Assembly (NCBI GenBank): GCA_019422905.1
Contig: JAHZCM010000102.1
Location: 1 to 7,205 of the forward strand
Length of the DNA stretch: 7,205 nucleotides
From: Oscillospiraceae bacterium
GTDB lineage: Bacteria; Bacillota; Clostridia; Oscillospirales; Acutalibacteraceae
Direction: 5' to 3'
Part shown: in pieces, positions 5,644-7,205 of the stretch
Layout: each line of letters opens with the position of its first letter
How positions within the stretch are numbered: the stretch's first letter is position 1
Notes under the pieces: model-generated
Seen by the model: only the letters and a program-made list of their open reading frames with translations
Databases searched by the model: none
What the model was told of the DNA's origin: nothing
Position numbers and translations under genes: made by a program

Positions 5644-6722
5644 GCGCCAAGGCCGTCATCGCCATGAGCGGCGGCGTGGATTCCAGCGTGGCGGCACTGC
5701 TGATGAAAATGCGGGGCTGTACCTGTATGGGCGCGACGATGAAGCTGTTTCACAACGAGGATATCGGCCTGTGCCGGGAGCACACCTGCTGCTCGCTGGA
5801 GGACGTGGAGGATGCCCGCAGCGTAGCGTATGCGCTCGGCATGCCGTATTATGTGTTCAACTTTTCCGACCGCTTCCGGAGGGATGTGATCGATCGGTTT
5901 GTCGCCGCCTATGAAATCGGCGTTACGCCGAACCCGTGTATCGACTGTAACCGCTATCTGAAATTCGACAAGCTGTTCCAGCGCATGGCGGAGCTGGAAT
6001 ACGATTGGATCGTGACCGGGCATTACGCCCGTACGGAGTACGACGCCAAAAGCGGGCGCTATCTTTTGAAGAGGGCCGTGGACGGCAATAAGGATCAGAG
6101 CTATGTGCTCTGGACGATAACGCAGGAGCAGCTCGCCCATGTGCGGTTCCCGCTGGGCGGTATGCGCAAGGCGGAGGTGCGCGCTTTAGCGGAAGCGCAC
6201 GGCCTGATCAATGCCGGAAAGCATGACAGTCAGGATATCTGCTTCGTTCAGAATGGCTCATATGCGGATTTTATCGAGCAATACACCGGAAAAACGTATC
6301 CGCCGGGAGACTTCGTGGACATGGCTGGCCGCGTGCTTGGCCGGCACCGCGGCGTCATCCATTATACAGTCGGCCAGCGCAGGGGCCTCGGATTGGCGTT
6401 GGAGGAACCGATGTATGTCCAAAGCATCGATCCGGCGGCGAATACGGTCACGCTCTGTGCGGAGCGGGAGCTGTATACGCGAAGATTGACGGCGGGGGAC
6501 ATCAACCTGATCGCCGTGCCGGAGCTTTGCGGCGCCATGCGCGTACAGGCAAAGGTGCGCTACCGGCAGCCCGCGCAGTGGGCGACGGCTACGCAGACGG
6601 CCCCCGGCCGGTTTATGCTGGAGTTTGACGAACCGCAGCGCGCCGTGACCCGCGGGCAATCGGCGGTTTTATATGACGGCGATCTCGTGATCGGCGGTGG
6701 AATCATCGAATCCACAGAATAG
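5640..6722 (+). CDS. mnmA: tRNA-specific 2-thiouridylase MnmA
   Basis: A 360-residue cytosolic enzyme that activates U34 of Lys, Glu and Gln tRNAs with ATP and inserts sulfur to form 2-thiouridine; the sulfur comes from a cysteine desulfurase persulfide. The PP-loop SGGVDSS is at residues 10-16. The catalytic pair is Cys100 (TPNPCIDCN) and Cys201 (SQDICFVQ), corresponding to E. coli C102 and C199. GHYAR, DQSYVLW and HYTVGQRRGLG are standard MnmA blocks, and the C-terminal barrel ends normally. The start is GTG 5640, which shares GTGA with the hydE stop, a 4-base overlap implying translational coupling; no separate strong Shine-Dalgarno is visible. The next Met (5664) would delete part of the PP-loop region. 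Residues 44-52 (LCREHTCCS) hold extra cysteines, which I believe occur in a clostridial MnmA subgroup. Confidence 0.96.
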   Translation: MSAKAVIAMSGGVDSSVAALLMKMRGCTCMGATMKLFHNEDIGLCREHTCCSLEDVEDARSVAYALGMPYYVFNFSDRFRRDVIDRFVAAYEIGVTPNPCIDCNRYLKFDKLFQRMAELEYDWIVTGHYARTEYDAKSGRYLLKRAVDGNKDQSYVLWTITQEQLAHVRFPLGGMRKAEVRALAEAHGLINAGKHDSQDICFVQNGSYADFIEQYTGKTYPPGDFVDMAGRVLGRHRGVIHYTVGQRRGLGLALEEPMYVQSIDPAANTVTLCAERELYTRRLTAGDINLIAVPELCGAMRVQAKVRYRQPAQWATATQTAPGRFMLEFDEPQRAVTRGQSAVLYDGDLVIGGGIIESTE

Positions 6723-6726
6723 AACA

Positions 6727-6764
6727 AGGCGCACCCCATGAAAAGGGTGCGCCTGTGCGCTTTT
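6727..6764 (+). terminator. Hairpin terminator after mnmA, probably bidirectional
   Basis: A 10-base-pair perfect stem (AGGCGCACCC at 6727-6736 with GGGTGCGCCT at 6745-6754) has an 8-base loop and begins 4 bases after the mnmA stop. A TTTT run follows at 6761-6764, offset by 6 bases from the stem. On the minus strand the downstream side (TGTTCTATTC) is T-rich too, so it can serve both mnmA and the convergent membrane-protein gene. Confidence 0.75.
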
Positions 6765-6800
6765 GGTTGGGCTGAAATCTGTTTTCGTAAAATCCGGGAA

Positions 6801-7205
6801 TTACTTCAGCAGGCGGAAGCGGCCGATAATCGGAAGCTCCTTGGCCTTGCCGCTCGCGGCATTGATGACACCGAGCACCAGCAGGACGAAAAAGAGAATT
6901 CCGACGAAGCTGGAGACGGCCGAAAAGGCGCTGGGAATAATCGAAAAGAAGCTGCCGAAAAGAATATCCAGCACGCGCGTGACAATGCGCGTCGCGATGG
7001 AATACGCGGCGGAGAAGATCAACAGAAGCAGGCCCTGATTCGCGTGGAAACGGGCGAAATAAGATTTCCGCGCGCCGAGAATCGGGATGAGGATCAGAAT
7101 GCCGAGGTAGGAAAAAACGGCATAGACGCGGTTGTCCTCAATATCGCGCGGGTCGTACTGCGCGGTAAAATCGTTTGAGCTGACCGAAAGGGTCGAAGCG
7201 CCGCA
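6801..7205 (-). CDS. DUF4870/Tic20-like membrane protein, 5' end beyond window
   Basis: Reading the minus strand from the right edge gives an uninterrupted 134-residue frame ending at TAA (6801-6803). A shorter version from TTG 7022 would cut through the fold, so the gene continues past the edge. Numbering from the edge, DNRVYAVFSYLGILILIPIL (24-43) is a membrane helix, followed by ARKSFYARFHANQG (45-58), the charged loop typical of DUF4870/Tic20-like proteins. Next come a second helix (59-78) and one or two more hydrophobic segments (about 80-115). The tail ELPIIGRFRLLK is also typical of such proteins. The first visible residues, CGA, could be the end of a zinc-ribbon CPxCGA motif, common at the N-terminus of similar clostridial proteins; this is a guess from three residues. 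Function is unknown. It converges on mnmA. Confidence 0.75.
   Translation of the reverse strand, partial: CGASTLSVSSNDFTAQYDPRDIEDNRVYAVFSYLGILILIPILGARKSYFARFHANQGLLLLIFSAAYSIATRIVTRVLDILFGSFFSIIPSAFSAVSSFVGILFFVLLVLGVINAASGKAKELPIIGRFRLLK

Noticed and set aside
6738..7178. A plus-strand frame starting inside the terminator hairpin after mnmA
   Set aside because: It is antisense to the membrane-protein gene, highly polar and without motifs, and its start lies in the terminator loop without a ribosome binding site.

Overview
The window looks like chromosomal DNA of a strictly anaerobic, moderately GC-rich Firmicute, most likely a gut Clostridia member of the Oscillospiraceae/Ruminococcaceae kind. 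This is an inference from four things: an [FeFe]-hydrogenase maturase (HydE), a ferredoxin-tailed aldo/keto reductase, strong GGAGG-type ribosome binding sites, and a GH125 mannosidase next to a PfkB sugar kinase. No phage, transposon, CRISPR, rRNA or tRNA signature was seen.

Layout, left to right. (1) 1-2081, plus strand: the 3' part of a GH125 exo-alpha-1,6-mannosidase gene, cut by the window edge, then 18 bases later a PfkB fructokinase-type gene. This is probably the end of a carbohydrate-use operon. (2) 2082-2245: a convergent intergenic gap with two perfect hairpins; the second is a good terminator for the minus-strand gene. (3) 2246-3388, minus strand: an aldo/keto reductase with two C-terminal [4Fe-4S] motifs. 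(4) 3389-3530: an AT-rich divergent promoter region in which plus- and minus-strand promoters overlap at a palindromic -10 element. (5) 3531-3905, plus: a small DUF2752 membrane protein. (6) 4005-6722, plus: a three-gene operon (HD-domain phosphohydrolase, hydE, mnmA) behind a near-consensus promoter whose -35 box overlaps the DUF2752 stop codon, ending in a hairpin. hydE and mnmA overlap by 4 bases. (7) 6801-7205, minus: the C-terminal part of a DUF4870/Tic20-like membrane protein whose reading frame runs off the right edge.

How the genes work together. GH125 would release mannose from alpha-1,6-linked mannosides, and the kinase would phosphorylate a hexose, probably fructose. The aldo/keto reductase and HydE both belong to anaerobic redox metabolism. 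MnmA makes 2-thiouridine at tRNA position 34 and shares an operon with HydE; both proteins use sulfur or iron-sulfur chemistry, but a functional link is not shown by the sequence. I do not see a clearly new multi-gene system. The points most worth a second look are the overlapping divergent promoters and the HD-hydE-mnmA operon, which has no hydF or hydG in the window.
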